64,000 bases of DNA, taken from the NCBI GenBank assembly GCA_934045905.1, contig OW203762.1:43673411-43737410 (forward strand). The letters run 5' to 3'. The stretch comes from Leuctra nigra (taxonomy: Eukaryota > Arthropoda > Insecta > Plecoptera > Leuctridae). A program made the translations under genes and the position numbers. Positions 39,863 through 52,378 of the stretch are shown here, in pieces. The notes beneath the pieces were generated by a model. The model ran no database searches and was not told the DNA's origin. It saw only the letters and a list, made by a program, of their open reading frames with translations. Numbering within the stretch: position 1 is the stretch's first letter; every line of letters begins with the position of its first letter.

Positions 39863-42800
39863 TTATTTCTTCTTGAAGCTGAGGATTGAGCGCTTGATGA
39901 TGTCAACGCAGTCGTGGATTTCCTCCTCCGTGATGACCAGTGGCGGTGCCAGGCGGATGATGTCGCCATGAGTCGGTTTGGCCAACAATCCGTTTTCCTT
40001 CAACTTCATGCAAACGTCCCACGCGTCCAGTTCTGAGACAAACGAAATAGTTTTGTATACCTGCAGGCTACTGAAGATTACAAATTACAAATTTAGGGAA
40101 TTTTATAATGGAAACGTATCCTTTTCTGTGATTATAATTAATAAATAGAGTTTTAACTTTTAGTTGAGGTTTAGGTCCTTCGACACTGATTGAGTGGTGC
40201 CGTGCCGCACCACTCAATTGAGTGATTGTGCATTGAGTGGAGCAGTGGCGTGCCGAACCTATCTTGAGGACCGGTGCTAATTCATTGATGGGTATACCCA
40301 CCCACCCCCAAAGGTCAAGAAAACTAAATTAGATACGATCAATGGGGGGGGGGGGTCTGTTCACAAATTACATCCAATTAGGTCATACTATGATCATACG
40401 TCACGCACTTCTCAACCTGTTGTCGCTTTGAGCATTTTATTCATTGGCATTGCCATCAGATGCAAAATTATTGAAAATGTTAATCTAGTGGAGCGGTCGC
40501 TCCACCCAGCCAAGTCGTACTATACACTCACAGTCACTCAACATACCGTAAATGCCTAATAAACTGAGGAGCAGACCAAACACTTTTACTGTAAGCAACA
40601 ACATGGCATTTTCGGCCTACTGGATCTTAAAATTGGAAAATCTCACATTGTTGTGAAATGTCTTAATTTCGAGCTATGGCCCACCCCACTACATATACCA
40701 AATTTGGGAACAATAGGTTATGCCATTTGCGCGCTAGAGGACCGAGAAAACAGTGAAATTACACCACTTTCTGATTCTGAAGATGATGATGATTCTGATG
40801 ATATCACGAAACGTCGCTATCACCGCCACAGCCTAAACGGCTGAACCGATCGACCTGAAATTTTTACCACATGTGCACTTTTGGCGTCTGAGGTGCCTTT
40901 TTATAAAACCAACCGGAAGCCGCCATTTTGAAACCGGAAGTGACGTCATAACTCAAAAACGTCTGGACCGATTAGAACGAAATTAGCGCCATTCGATTTA
41001 GATGGTCATCTATATGAAGTATCAATAAAAAAAATATTATTTTCTTATTTTCTAAACCGGAAGTGACGTCATAAATACGCAATATTTAACTTATTTCAAC
41101 AAATTATACTTAAAATACGTACATAATTAACTTACATTGTAACATAGACAATACAATTTATATATTCAAGGTAGCAGTGTTCTCGGCCGCCATTCCTGAA
41201 ACCGGAAGTGACGTCATATATCTAAAACGCCTGTACCGATTGCAACTGAACTAGCTCCTGCGTATTCATTCTGCTATTTATTTGAAAAATCAATTGTGAA
41301 AAATGAATAAATAAATTAATGGTACCGGAAATGGCGGCAGGAACCACTAAATGAAACCGGAAGTGACGTCATATATTACAAACGGCATGACCGATTTTAC
41401 GGAAATATAGGGATTAGGAATTCAGATGGTCGTTCATGAAGGTATCAACTAGATAAAACTAGATTGTTTTCTTATTACCTATACCGGAATTCGGCCGCTA
41501 TTTCAAAACCGGAAGTGACGTCATGTATCGAAAACGGCTGGATCGATTATAACGAAACTTAAGCTATTCTTCTTGGATAATCATTTTCATCTTATACCAA
41601 ACGCAACTTTTCATAGTAACCAAATCGGTTGAGGCGTATTTTTTTAAAGAAATTAGTCCCTGCTCGGACATGTGCTACAAGCTGTATGAATAAACTAACA
41701 AAAGAAGTGATATCCCAGAAAAAACACTCCGTGTAAAAATACCAGCCAAGTCTCTTTAACTATAAAAAAAAAATAGAAGAAATCTAAAAATTCAGCACTG
41801 AAAAGGAGTGATATCAAAAAAGGAGCCAAGTCAACGAATTTTCAAAATTTTAATCGTACCATTGAAATAAAAATATCAACCCCCGAGAAATACTTAAAAA
41901 AAGGACTTGGCGCATCGTTTTTTTAAAGACATTTTTCTATTCTTAAGCTTATGCCACTCACATACTACGTAGTTCAGAAATGCCTAGAAAAATTGGGACA
42001 AAACTTTCAAATTAAATATTGAACATTCTGTAAAATATTTTAAATTTAAATATAAGTACGCAAAGAAACATAGCATTGTCTTACAAGCAATAAATACAGA
42101 ACAGTTGTGTTTGTGATTGGTAGGTACCTATAGTTTTGTGGGTACATCAACATACCTACTACAGCATTATACTTTGAACCTTCTCGCCGTGTAATTAATT
42201 GCTATTAATTAACATTTTATACCAAAAAAATTCATAAATTACATAACGTATTACTTTAGATAAAAATCTAGTCAGTAATTATTTGAGCAGCATGGCTCAG
42301 TGCACTAGTCACTTATACAAATCTCATTGACGGCCTTCTTGTAATGAGCGCTTTCGCTATTTCCCTCAGTCACGATATTGAGAAGTATGATTGATTAATA
42401 TGACCCTAGAAATAGTGGCAATAACGAATAGACTAGGCCGCTTCCGTTTATTCGTTATTCGTTTATCCGTTTATTTCCTCTGAATATTGACAAAATACCA
42501 AAACTGCCAGTAGGTAAGAGTACTAGTTATATTAAAACGTAGTATGATTCGTCGATAATGAATGTGATATACTCAGGAAAATATACTTGTAGAGTTCTTC
42601 CTATACTTTTAGGATAGAAAAGTGTCTTTAAAAAAACGATGCGCCAAGTCCTTTTTTTAAGTATTTCTCGGGGGTTGATATTTTTATTTCAATGGTACGA
42701 TTAAAATTTGGAAAATTCGTTGACTTGGCTCCTTTTTTGATATCACTCCTTTTCAGTGCTGAATTTTTAGATTTCTTCTATTTTTTTTTTATAGTTAAAG

Positions 42801-44687
42801 AGACTTGGCTGGTATTTTTACACGGAGTGTTTTTTCTGGGTTATGTTTACGGTTGCTTTTTTGGGGTTTTGGATCACCCCATATTGCTCTGACTTTGTGC
42901 CTAACGACTTCAAATTTTTCTTTCACGTTGACGTTCCTCGGTGGTCTCGAATTCTTAGGGATCTTAAAAAACTTAAGGAACATCTTATAAAGTTTAGGAA
43001 AAATCGAAGTTGCTAACGGCATAATCAAGGCGATAGGAGGGTGATTAAAAAATTAAAAATGAGTAGGTACCTGATTTTCCACTCGTCAAAACAACAGTTA
43101 ACATGAACAAAAATGCATTAATTTTGCATGTGAATGAAGCATACCCTCATAGTGGATCCCTTAGATTCAATTCGAGAATTACGTGAAGTTGGGTCAATTA
43201 ATTGGCATAAACACCAATGTGCAAAGGTGATTGAAATTATGATTGCCGGTTGGGCAATAGAGAAGTCTCGTGAAGATTAGAATTCAGAATAATATTTATT
43301 TTATGAAAGTTGAGATGTTGCTGAACACAGATGTGGTATTATTTTTGTTCTTGGACGAATAGTTCTCATGTAATTAATTTACCAAGTTTGATAGATCTCC
43401 TCTCATTTAAAAACAGGAAAATTGGCAATGACATCACAGTTTGCTATATTGCCATGGCAACAAGGGAATCCCCATGCCAACACAATGTTCAAGACTTGGA
43501 AATGACATCACAGTTCTGATTCTTGTTTCAGGCCGTTTTTCCCGCCAATATGACCAATGATATTTGAATTTGATTTTTATGAATGAAAATTTGAGATTTC
43601 ACGGGTGATAACTGTGTCAGTCATTATTATTTGTGTTGATATTTAGATATTTACCAGAATTAAATTTCACGAGACTTCCCTATTGGTCCCAGTAGGGAAT
43701 TGCAGCCTAAAAAAAATACCTTTATTGATGACGATAGCGTTGAGAAGACCTTTGCCCCTGACGAGTGACACGATGTCAGATGGAAGCTTGGCGAGCTCTG
43801 AGCGGAGGATCTCGCCCAGCCTCTGCGCGTTCTCCGACAACTTCTCATCCTCCAGGACGCGGAGGGCGGCGATCGCCACCTTGCAACCCAGAGGGTTGCC
43901 GCCGTAGGTCGAGCCATGCTCGCCAGGCTTGATGCACAGCATCACCTCGTCGTCGCACAGCACGGCGGACACCTGGAACCAGGAGTCCGTTCAGCATGAC
44001 CTCGGTGCAACCAAGCGCGATGGAGGTGAGAATATCATGTGAGAGTGAAAATCACTGACGCTGGAGCGACGACGTCGACTTCTGCCTGCGCACTTGAGCT
44101 GCACCAAAATCGCCCTCTCTTTAGTCTTTACGGCCTGGTCGAGCAACTATACGGTACATTTATTCTATTTTATACTCATTATTGTACTTGTTCTTGTTAC
44201 TGTCACCTGTCCGTGTCTTTATGATACTTTCTGTGTTTTTTGTTTTGTTTGTTTGTGATTTTTCAGGCAATGCCCAGATCAAACCATTCAGTCAATCGAC
44301 TGAAAATTTGTACACACACATGTCACAAGAGCGGTCTCTTGTAGTATAGTTTTTGAACAGTGTACTGTCATGATCATGTGAATGTGATATTTGAAATTTA
44401 TACTAGAACATATACTTCAAGTTTTGCATGGTCATCGGGACGAACATTATAGGTATTTGTGAACATTTTCAGACCAATCTGTAGTTAACTTCAAAAGTTA
44501 TTGACATTTTAAGGACAATTTATGCGTAGAATTTGGAAATATTTGAAATATCACTCTCCGCAATTTCAATTCCGCTTCTCGAAAAATTTAATTTCGTCTC
44601 TTTCCAAGGTCTGTGACGCCGAATTGAAAGAACATTCCAGAACAACCGGCATTATGGCAGGAAATTTAAGACAAATAGCTAGTTACC

Positions 44688-44738
<51 letters not shown>

Positions 44739-46564
44739 ACATTTATTTCATTAGTTATAATATGCTGTTCACCAGTAAGGACAACCATATTCATTCACCT
44801 TGGTCATTGCCTTGGTTCACCAGTATCATGTTAATAACGTGACATACCAGTGACATTCACCAGTGACTGTATCATGTTAAATATAACGTGACATAGACAC
44901 TGGTGCGTAACAAACGGGCAGACTTTGTGTTTCCTAGAAACTTACAGGTAAGACACCGCCAGACAAAGCCTTGCCGAGTATGACCATGTCAGGCCTGACG
45001 CCCTCGTGGTCGACGGCGAGCATCTTGCCGGTCCTCCCGAGTCCCGTCTGCACCTCGTCGGCGATGAACAACACGTTGTACTTGGTGCACAGCGTCCTGA
45101 CGCCTGTTAAGTAACCGACGTCGGGCACCACGACGCCCGCCTCGCCCTGGATGGGCTCAACCATGAAGGCGCACACGTTCGGGTCTTTCAGCGACTCCTG
45201 CGAAAATGCACGAGAATGTGGGGATTCATTTTTATGCTACATCCTACGAAATAATTTAAATTTCTACTTGGAACGATTTTTAGTGAATAGCATTTCGGCT
45301 AAAATTAAAATAAAATTTGAAGGAACATTTTAAAGTACCAACATTATTTTTTTTAACTCTAAACTCTTTAACTTTTTTTAAACTCATTTTAACTCTAAAA
45401 TTATGCTACATACGAAATAATTTAAATTTCTACTAGGAACGATTTTAATTACATTTCGGCTAAAATTATAATTAAAGTTGAAGGAACATTTTAAAGTTTA
45501 AACCAACAATATTTTACGTTTTTTTACTCTAAATGTATGAAGTGAAGTGCCTAATGCGAAGAAACCTTCTTATACCTCCAATGCTGTAAGATCGTTGTAC
45601 GGGATCACTGAGAATCCTGGCATAAAAGGTCCAAATCCCTCGTAGCTCGAAGGGTCGGTTGACGCGGAGATTGCAGACATGGTTCGACCCCAGAAATTGC
45701 CTTCGGCAAATATGATCTTCGCCTGATCCTTAGGGATGTTTTTCTTGGTGTAACCCCACTTCCTTGCTAGTTTGCATGCCGTCTCGCCCCCTTCCACTCC
45801 TTCATAACGTAACATGATCAAATATCACAATGGGTTAATATCACGTCAATTTAAGAATTTATTAATTTCTCATGTTTGCAAAATTTGAATTAATATTGTC
45901 TATTACATACATACGAGCTCTGGAGTTTGATAATATTTAGTGGGTAACAGTAACGTAAGTACTAACAACGAAAACATTGTTGAACGTGGCTTAATAATGG
46001 TGTTCTGAGGAGTAGTAGAAAAATGATGAGGATGGGAGTGCACAAATCCACAGGCTAATGATTGACGACAAAAAAGAATGGAATCAATGAATGGATGAAA
46101 CAGAGTAAGGGGTACCTATGTAATTTATCATAAGGAGAATCATTACATTCTGAGTCTGACAGTTGTTTGTCTTTCCAGCGTGTTATCACTTATGCAATGC
46201 ACTTTGGATTTTGAGTTCCAATAAAAATGGAATGCAAACGGCAACGAAGTACATTTTCTCTCGCTATTCCCCCCCCCCCCCCCCCCCCCCCCTTTCTCAT
46301 CTCTTGTATAGCAAATATTATTATGAACTTTGATATGAGAATATTTAATAATAATAGATTAAAAATTAAATTCTAAAATAGATAGATAATATCTATTTTC
46401 GTACCAATAAAAGTGACTATTTCTAAAAAGATCACTTTCTTAATTCGCGAAGTCATGTGTGACGTTACAATGAGTTATACTCATTTAAAAGAATGCATAT
46501 CTTGAGCAGGCGCGTAGGAAGGGGGGGAAGGGTTATCCTCCCCCACTCGAGCAGGTTGATCCCC

Positions 46565-46609
<45 letters not shown>

Positions 46610-49118
46610 GTCTATATTCTCAACAGAGCCAGGCTCCACTAGTGAGAATGTAATATAGAGAAGGGAGGAGAGGAAACCCGGTACCGGCATGTAGCCTACT
46701 CCTGACGAAAGATACCAAGGGGACCAACGGCTTAACGTCCCTTCCGAAGGACGGTGTAACATTCACAGCACGAGCCTCCACAACCCGCGCCGTCGAGAGA
46801 CTGATAACAGGTGGAGGGAGGTCGTCACACTAACCCCCAAACACCCCAGTCCCTCTGGCCCAACGGCAGCAACCTGGCAAGGCAGAGTTGAATGGTCACC
46901 CATCCAATCGCTGACTGCGCTCAATGTTGCTTAACCTCGGTGATCTAACGAGAACCGAGGTATCCAACACACCAGCCGTCAGTTTAGTGTCCAAGAATGA
47001 CTTAAAAATTATTTAAATTCTAAAAAAACGCCCTGCGGGGCAAAAATAGTGAGTTATTTGTTGTAATTTGAGCAGTTCCCAGAATTGATTTTAAAATGTT
47101 TTTATTCGAAAAAATGCCCTAGCCTGTGGGGCAACAATTGGAGTCTTTTTTGCTTCAGTTAGTGCATTTTAAAGCCCAAGAATCACTTTTAACTGGTTTA
47201 CATTTAAAAAAACGGGGGGAGGGGGGCTTCGCCCCCAGGACCCCCTTCCGGGTGTCGCAATCCCCCCCCCCATGATGAAAGTAGTTCTACGCGCCTGATC
47301 TTGAGATGTGTTGCTCTTCTTCATGTGGATATTGTAAAATTATTTTATGATTATTTATTATAAAGTTTACTTGATTACCGTTGTTTCATGGAAACAGTTT
47401 TTTTTTCTCGACTTTTCGCGTGTTTACGGCTAGTTGTTACATTGAATGTGACGTAGAGTGAATTCAGTTTAATTATCGAATATGAAGAAGCAATCAGTGG
47501 ATAATCCATAAAGCTATTCTAACTTCAGCACTGTGATCGTGTGACTTTGTCTGACAAACGATCGACAACTCTTATGAGAGATTAGCATTGACTCGACTTT
47601 GTTGTCGATGGACTTTGACGTGTCAATGTTATTCTCCCATAAGGATGTCGATCGGCTATTGACAAAAGTTATACGATCCCAGTGCAGGTCATAGTGTGTA
47701 TGTCTGACCTGTGTTCATGGGCATGACTTTGTCGTAGCCGAAGAGTTTCGCGAGGTACTCCTCGTACTCTCCGAGAACGTCCGAGTAGAAGGCGCGTGAA
47801 GTGAGCGTCAACGCCTCCGCCTGGAGGTGCAGGGCGGCGAGGATGTCCGGGTGGCAGTGGCCCTGGTTGACGGCGGAGTACGCGCTCAGAAAGTCGTAGT
47901 ATTTCTTCCCCTCGACGTCCCACATGTACACGCCTAGGAACCGTGGAGGCATAAGAGGATCAGATATCATGTTCATGCATCGAACATTATTTTTAAACAT
48001 TATACAAGCTGTTTTTGTTTAATGCATTTCGATGCATTTTTACTGCAATCATACTGCATCTGTTTTAATCAAACTGATTAATGTGAAATATCTACAACTT
48101 AGTGCCACAGTGCAATTGATGTTGACAACTTTTTATCCTAAATAATTACGTCATCTGTGATGGTTAAATTTGACAAAAAAATAATATTTTCGAAATATTT
48201 TCAAAAATGTGCAGTCTTTTTCCATTGAGTTATTTGGAAAACCTAAATCTTCATCACCAACCATCACCTTAGACAACACACACCAATATGGTACGAACAT
48301 GAGAAAAATAGAATGCTCATGTCAGGCGTTTGCTTGGGGATTCCTACTAAAAGAATGAGCCTACTTTAAATTGTCTTCTTTATTGTACAAATTAAAAATA
48401 GAAAGCAACGTAATATTATAATGAATTCTCTTGGCAGGACACAATACAGGTATTGTAAAAATGTAAAATTTGTTGGTACCTTGCTTGTTACCATTAAAGT
48501 TTTTAAGTACCTACTGCGTATTTTACTACAATATATTGTAATGTAGTTTCGAAACGAGATATTTACATTTTGCAAAAATCCGCAATTTTCAACTCACCTT
48601 TTCCTCGGCACAGCGCAACCGGCAGAGGATGGTAATTATGAGCTCCATATTTCTGTTCTCTATCAAACACTTGTTTCGAAGTTAATTTCGGAGCTTTGAA
48701 ATTTAAATTGTTCAATTTCGCTTCACTTCTCTGCACCTCGCTCGTAAGAATTTCAAAAACTTCGCTTTGAGGCATTTTGACCTGAAATATAGGTTAGGTA
48801 TATATTAGAAGATGATAAACAAGTAATATCAATTATCAAAGTATACTTCGATCGGTCAATGTTATTGCAATTACCTAATAAACTGTACGAAACGACAGTT
48901 GTCAAGAAACTGATCTGCTTACTGATTAAAGCAGTGTCTATGCGAGAGATGAAGACCGCTTTCTAAACACTATACTACATAGAAATATTGTGGAAAATTC
49001 CACGCAATATCGATTGAATTTCCCCCCACTGACTTACATTCAGTTGTGATAGGAGCCTTTTGAGCTGTCGGCCCGCCACAAAAATAGATGAACTTGACGT
49101 CATTGCGTTTCTCAACAT
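39863..49118 (-). CDS. Oat: Ornithine aminotransferase, canonical copy (D)
   Basis: Seven exons: 49038-49118, 48598-48781, 47709-47933, 45576-45799, 44946-45197, 43720-43972 and 39863-40032 (stop 39863-39865). All phases agree, giving 462 residues. The first exon is a separate 27-codon exon ([20 protein letters not shown]) with a mitochondrial-type presequence and donor AAT|GTAAGT. This copy is the most like known OATs: [11 protein letters not shown] with Tyr55, [13 protein letters not shown] with Tyr85, [56 protein letters not shown] (PLP lysine), [12 protein letters not shown] and DIIRLAPP. Introns are larger than in the other copies and hold an R-family MITE, a hAT element with nested SINE, a large inverted repeat and an ETS/CRE motif array. 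Exon 4 is nearly identical in nucleotides to those of A-C although the rest of the gene is diverged. Confidence 0.95.
40820..41560. repeat. Degenerate repeat array with five ACCGGAAGTGACGTCAT motifs
   Basis: The 17-base word ACCGGAAGTGACGTCAT occurs at 40933, 41056, 41201, 41356 and 41508, spaced 123-155 bases. Most copies are followed within about 15 bases by a degenerate AAAACGGCTGGACCGATT. The word joins an ETS-type core (CCGGAAGT) to a palindromic CRE/ATF site (TGACGTCA). The spacers have diverged far more than the motif. The array lies in the last intron of OAT copy D and probably derives from a transposon. Confidence 0.85.
41714..42840. mobile_element. Foldback element with 225-bp arms
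   Basis: The left arm (41714-about 41938) begins CCCAGAAAAAACACTCCGTG and the right arm (about 42616-42840) is its almost perfect complement, separated by about 680 bases. Internal arm words include GGAGCCAAGTCAACGAATTT and AAAGGACTTGGCGCATCG. The spacer shows no transposase. Confidence 0.85.
43258..43682. mobile_element. R-family MITE, full length with TA duplication
   Basis: The element (43260-43680) has terminal repeats GAGAAGTCTCGTGA and TCACGAGACTTCCC and is flanked by TA on both sides. The interior matches the copies at 23022-23441 and 50231-50466. It ends 39 bases from exon 5 of OAT copy D. Confidence 0.8.
44689..44736. repeat. (AAT)n microsatellite
   Basis: About fifteen AAT units in intron 4 of OAT copy D, followed by ACACATTTATTTCATTAG. 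It may be the tail of a truncated retroelement on the minus strand. Confidence 0.9.
45232..45525. repeat. Tandem duplication in intron of OAT copy D
   Basis: Two units of about 125 bases (45232-45355 and 45401-45525) share CGAAATAATTTAAATTTCTA, CATTTCGGCTAAAATT and GAAGGAACATTTTAAAGT in the same order, with small indels. Confidence 0.7.
46268..46292. repeat. C homopolymer
   Basis: About 25 consecutive C residues in intron 2 of OAT copy D (transcribed as G). Length is likely unstable. Confidence 0.8.
46499..47305. mobile_element. Non-autonomous hAT-like element with perfect 8-bp target duplication
   Basis: The element (46507-47297) starts CAGGCGCGTAGGAA and ends TTCTACGCGCCTG. Both flanks are ATCTTGAG (46499-46506 and 47298-47305), a perfect 8-base duplication typical of hAT. 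The interior has GGGGCTTCGCCCCC-type hairpins and G/C runs, no transposase, and a nested 5S-derived SINE. Confidence 0.88.
46564..46980 (-). mobile_element. 5S-rRNA-derived SINE with (AAT)n tail
   Basis: On the minus strand the head reads TCGGTTCTCGTTAGATCACC, then GAGGTTAAGCAACATTGAGC and GATTGGATGGGTGACC, in the order and spacing of arthropod 5S rRNA, including box A-like GGTTAAGCA and box C-like TGGATGGGTGACC promoter segments. The body continues through TTGCTGCCGTTGGGCC to TTGAGAATATAGACTT and ends in about 15 AAT units at 46564-46611. It is inserted in the hAT element. A second, diverged copy lies at 30515-30725. Confidence 0.88.
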
Positions 49119-52100
49119 TCTTGGCAGAAACTTAAAAATATAGAATAAGAAGAGAAAATGCCAAATTTGTTCATGCATTACACATTCAGTTTCAAAAACA
49201 ATAAACATGCATAATTATTTAAAGAGAGAGATTGGAATTTATAGCGATTGACAGCCACAGTTTCAACTATGATTGATTCAAAACATATTCAATTTAATGT
49301 TGAGTCGTAATTAGGTATCTCTAATTTAATTTGGTGCAATAAGTAGATTATTAAATATGATAATATTGAAATATCAATGGAATTTTATTTATTGTTTGAG
49401 GACTAAGAAAGTAAACACTTATTTAGAATTGAGATATCTTAGTAGAATAATGGTAAATATTTGTTAAGATGCTCACCGTTTTGACAGCTGATAGTCTGAA
49501 GAAGAGCAAAGAGAGGGTTCTCTTTCTTGGCCGACACGTCAAGGGACACTCGTTACCAACTGAACAATTTCGCTGCTCGCATGCTTTCTTATCTAATGAG
49601 ATCTGCTTAAATAATGCTTTTCAAGGGCAATACTCTATTCGTAGGTTAAAAAACTGTTTGCCGATCAATTGACACGGAGGGTCATTAAAGAAGTGGCTAA
49701 ATTAGCGCATGGAATGAAAAACGGGCAAAATAAAACAATTAGCGATATATTGGCTATTGCACATAATTGATACCATGCAACCTAAAATTTACGTCAGCAG
49801 TAAAAAGCTAACAACACTAAAATTCGAACGTGTAAATAGAATTGTTTTGTTATAAAGAAGTTACGCACAAAACCTGCGCAGTTCGCCAAAGATTCTTTTT
49901 CATTTGGCTAATAGCCACGAATCAGGGTCGTTTTTAGCTTGCGTTAAGAATCAGCTGTTAAAGACCCAGAGTTAAAATTCTGGAAATACCTATTTTTGGT
50001 AATAAGTTCATTAATTTTGAATCTTGAATCAACCTCATGACGGGTTTTAGTTGCAGTGTCAGAGTTCATCGAAGCATATAAATAAAAAATAGGTAGAAAA
50101 AAGTCGGAGTAGTACGTTCGATTACCTACCTAGAGAATAAGAATGGAAGTAAGAAATCAGTAATTAGTTCAAACCAGATGAACAACGTGTCGTAGGCTAA
50201 ATAATAATTTAGTCTAAATGTGAGACAATAGGGAAGTCTAATTAAAATTAGATTTCAAAATAGTATTTGTTTTATGAAACTTGAGATGTTGCTGGCTGAA
50301 CACATGTATGGTATTATTTTTGTTGTGAGATGAATAGTTTGAAAGGAATTAATTTACAAAGATATATATTTTTTGCAATTTTAAGACAGGAAAATTGACA
50401 ATGACATCACAATCTGCCATATTACCATGGCAACAAAATCACCATGGTAACCCATTTTGGATTCAGATACTAAGTATGCTGGATTTATCGAAAGGCAAAG
50501 ATAAAATCTAGATACCACGACGGAATTATAAACTAAATAGTTTGGGCGTATTCAGGGGTGGGCCGGGGGGCCATGCCACCCCCCCCCCCCGAAATCAGGA
50601 TTTCACCTAAGAAAATAAATTCATTTAAAATAATATGCGAAAAAAAACCTTAAAAATAGACAGATCATGTCAGAAACGTTCCAAATTGGTTAGAATTGAG
50701 TTAAAATTCCCAAAACTGTTCGCCCCGGACTTGCATATCCTAATGAGTTCAATAAATGTAAGTATTCTTAAACCTCTTAGACCAATATTTAGATATTATG
50801 TAATTTATAATTCTCCAAAATAGAATACACTTAGATTCAAAATTGCATCTAAATGAATAACCTTGATCCAAAATTTTCTCGGGGGCTACGCCCCCGAACC
50901 TCCTGTTTTCTGCTGTGGGGTTTTCAAAATATTAGTAATGTCCGAAATTTCATCCTGGACACGCCCTTGTAATGGCATTACACACTAATGTTTGTATTCT
51001 ATGAAAATCCCATCCCATCCCCAATCCCAGCCAAAATTATTTTTAAATTTATTTATAAAGTCAATATATTCAACAAATCGATAATAAAACCTTGTTTTTC
51101 TTGTAGTAGCCAAAAATTGGCAATAGAATGAGAAAAATTGCTTATTTATACTGGTGTATGATTATGCATGTGTAAGAGTTTAAAAAAATAGACTGATGAA
51201 ATAGGGATCCCTATTGGGGATTACTAACTCGCCCTACTCGACTTGACTTATGGTAATTGAATATAAAATTATATGTATACATTTAATTTTTAAATATTAT
51301 GTGTAGGTTAAAATATTTCTCTTATATACATTTTTTGCTTGGTAGATACATCATCACGTATAGGTATTTCTTTTTGCCATTTCTATGCATGCGGCTGCCT
51401 ACAGGACAGACTGAAACAATAACATATAAATAAAGCTATACTTATCTAACTATTGACTATGTAAAAGTATGCACGTGGTTGCAAACATTGGAGAGTCAAT
51501 ACAGTTATACAATTTTGCATCAATATAATTGCCTTTTGAAAACAAGATCAATATGATCAAACAACCCATTGAAATTAATAGATGCTGCTGGATGAACTCA
51601 ACACAACAACAAGGTTTCGTCAGCCAATAGCCAATGGAAAATTTTGAATGACGCCAGTTTGCTTCACTAACCATTTTGAGGACAAATTGATTTACTGGAA
51701 GGGAGGAAACGGAGGATCATAATTGAACAATCTTGCATGTTCGTTGGCAACTTGGCTGGCTGTTCCCGCTGCTTTGCTAGTATTTACGCTTACCTGGCAC
51801 CTAACTAAGGTAAACACAGTTGGTCAACATCTTAAAATATAAACCAAGAAAGGAAATCAATCGAACGAAACCTATCCATAATCAAAGGTAATTTTAGGGT
51901 AAATACAAAATTTACAAATTCATTTTTCCAGAATCTTAATTAGGGTGAAAGTCCTTTTTTGTCACAAAGCTTTTTTAATATTGGATAGATTTTAATTTAA
52001 TAATGAACTTAATTCATTGCGTATTGTGTTGTGACAAATTGCATGGCAAATTAAGGCTATAATGGAAATATAATGATTTTCGCGCTTTAACTAACACACC

Positions 52101-52370
52101 ACGTGACTCGCACACGTGTGAGTAGAGAGTGACGTAATAACCCCCCCCCCCCCCCAACCCACCCAACCAGCTGATCAGCAGTTCAACGCAGCAGACAGGT
52201 GGTTCAGCACGTTCAGCAGGCACTGCACATCTAATAAATTGGGTATTTTTGTAGAGACAGCGCAGATTTCTACAGTGTGGCCATCAGCTACGTAATTATA
52301 AAGTTTATTATGATACTACATAAACACTGATTCCATGGGCAGTTACTCAATGTTAAAATCACTTTTTTAG
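49119..52370. other. Intergenic region between OAT D and the LTO1 gene
   Basis: No gene supported. It contains a partial R-family MITE (50231-50466), a G/C-rich element at about 50555-50960 with GGGGGCTACGCCCCC, and a C run at 52139-52155. The two flanking genes diverge, so it holds both promoter regions. Confidence 0.55.
50229..50466. mobile_element. R-family MITE, left half
   Basis: TA is followed by GGGAAGTCTAATTAAAATTA and an interior containing GAAAATTGACAATGACATCA and CCATGGCAACAAAATCACC. The right half is missing. Confidence 0.65.
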
Positions 52371-52378
52371 GTTAAGGC

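Larger units (their letters stand above)
40033..43719 (-). other. Last intron of OAT copy D, repeat-rich
   Basis: A 3.7-kb intron made mostly of repeats: a short palindrome at about 40188-40220, a G run at 40346, the ETS/CRE array (40820-41560), a foldback with 225-base arms (41714-42840) and an R-family MITE (43260-43680). No coding sequence recognised. Confidence 0.75.

Noticed and set aside
44522..44842. Open frame with poly-isoleucine
   Set aside because: The isoleucine run is translated AAT microsatellite, not protein.
46481..46762. Minus-strand frame with poly-isoleucine
   Set aside because: It crosses the SINE and its microsatellite tail; noncoding repeat.
50555..50960. Possible third hAT-like element
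   Set aside because: It has G/C runs and a GGGGGCTACGCCCCC hairpin, but the flanks show no 8-base duplication and the ends match poorly.
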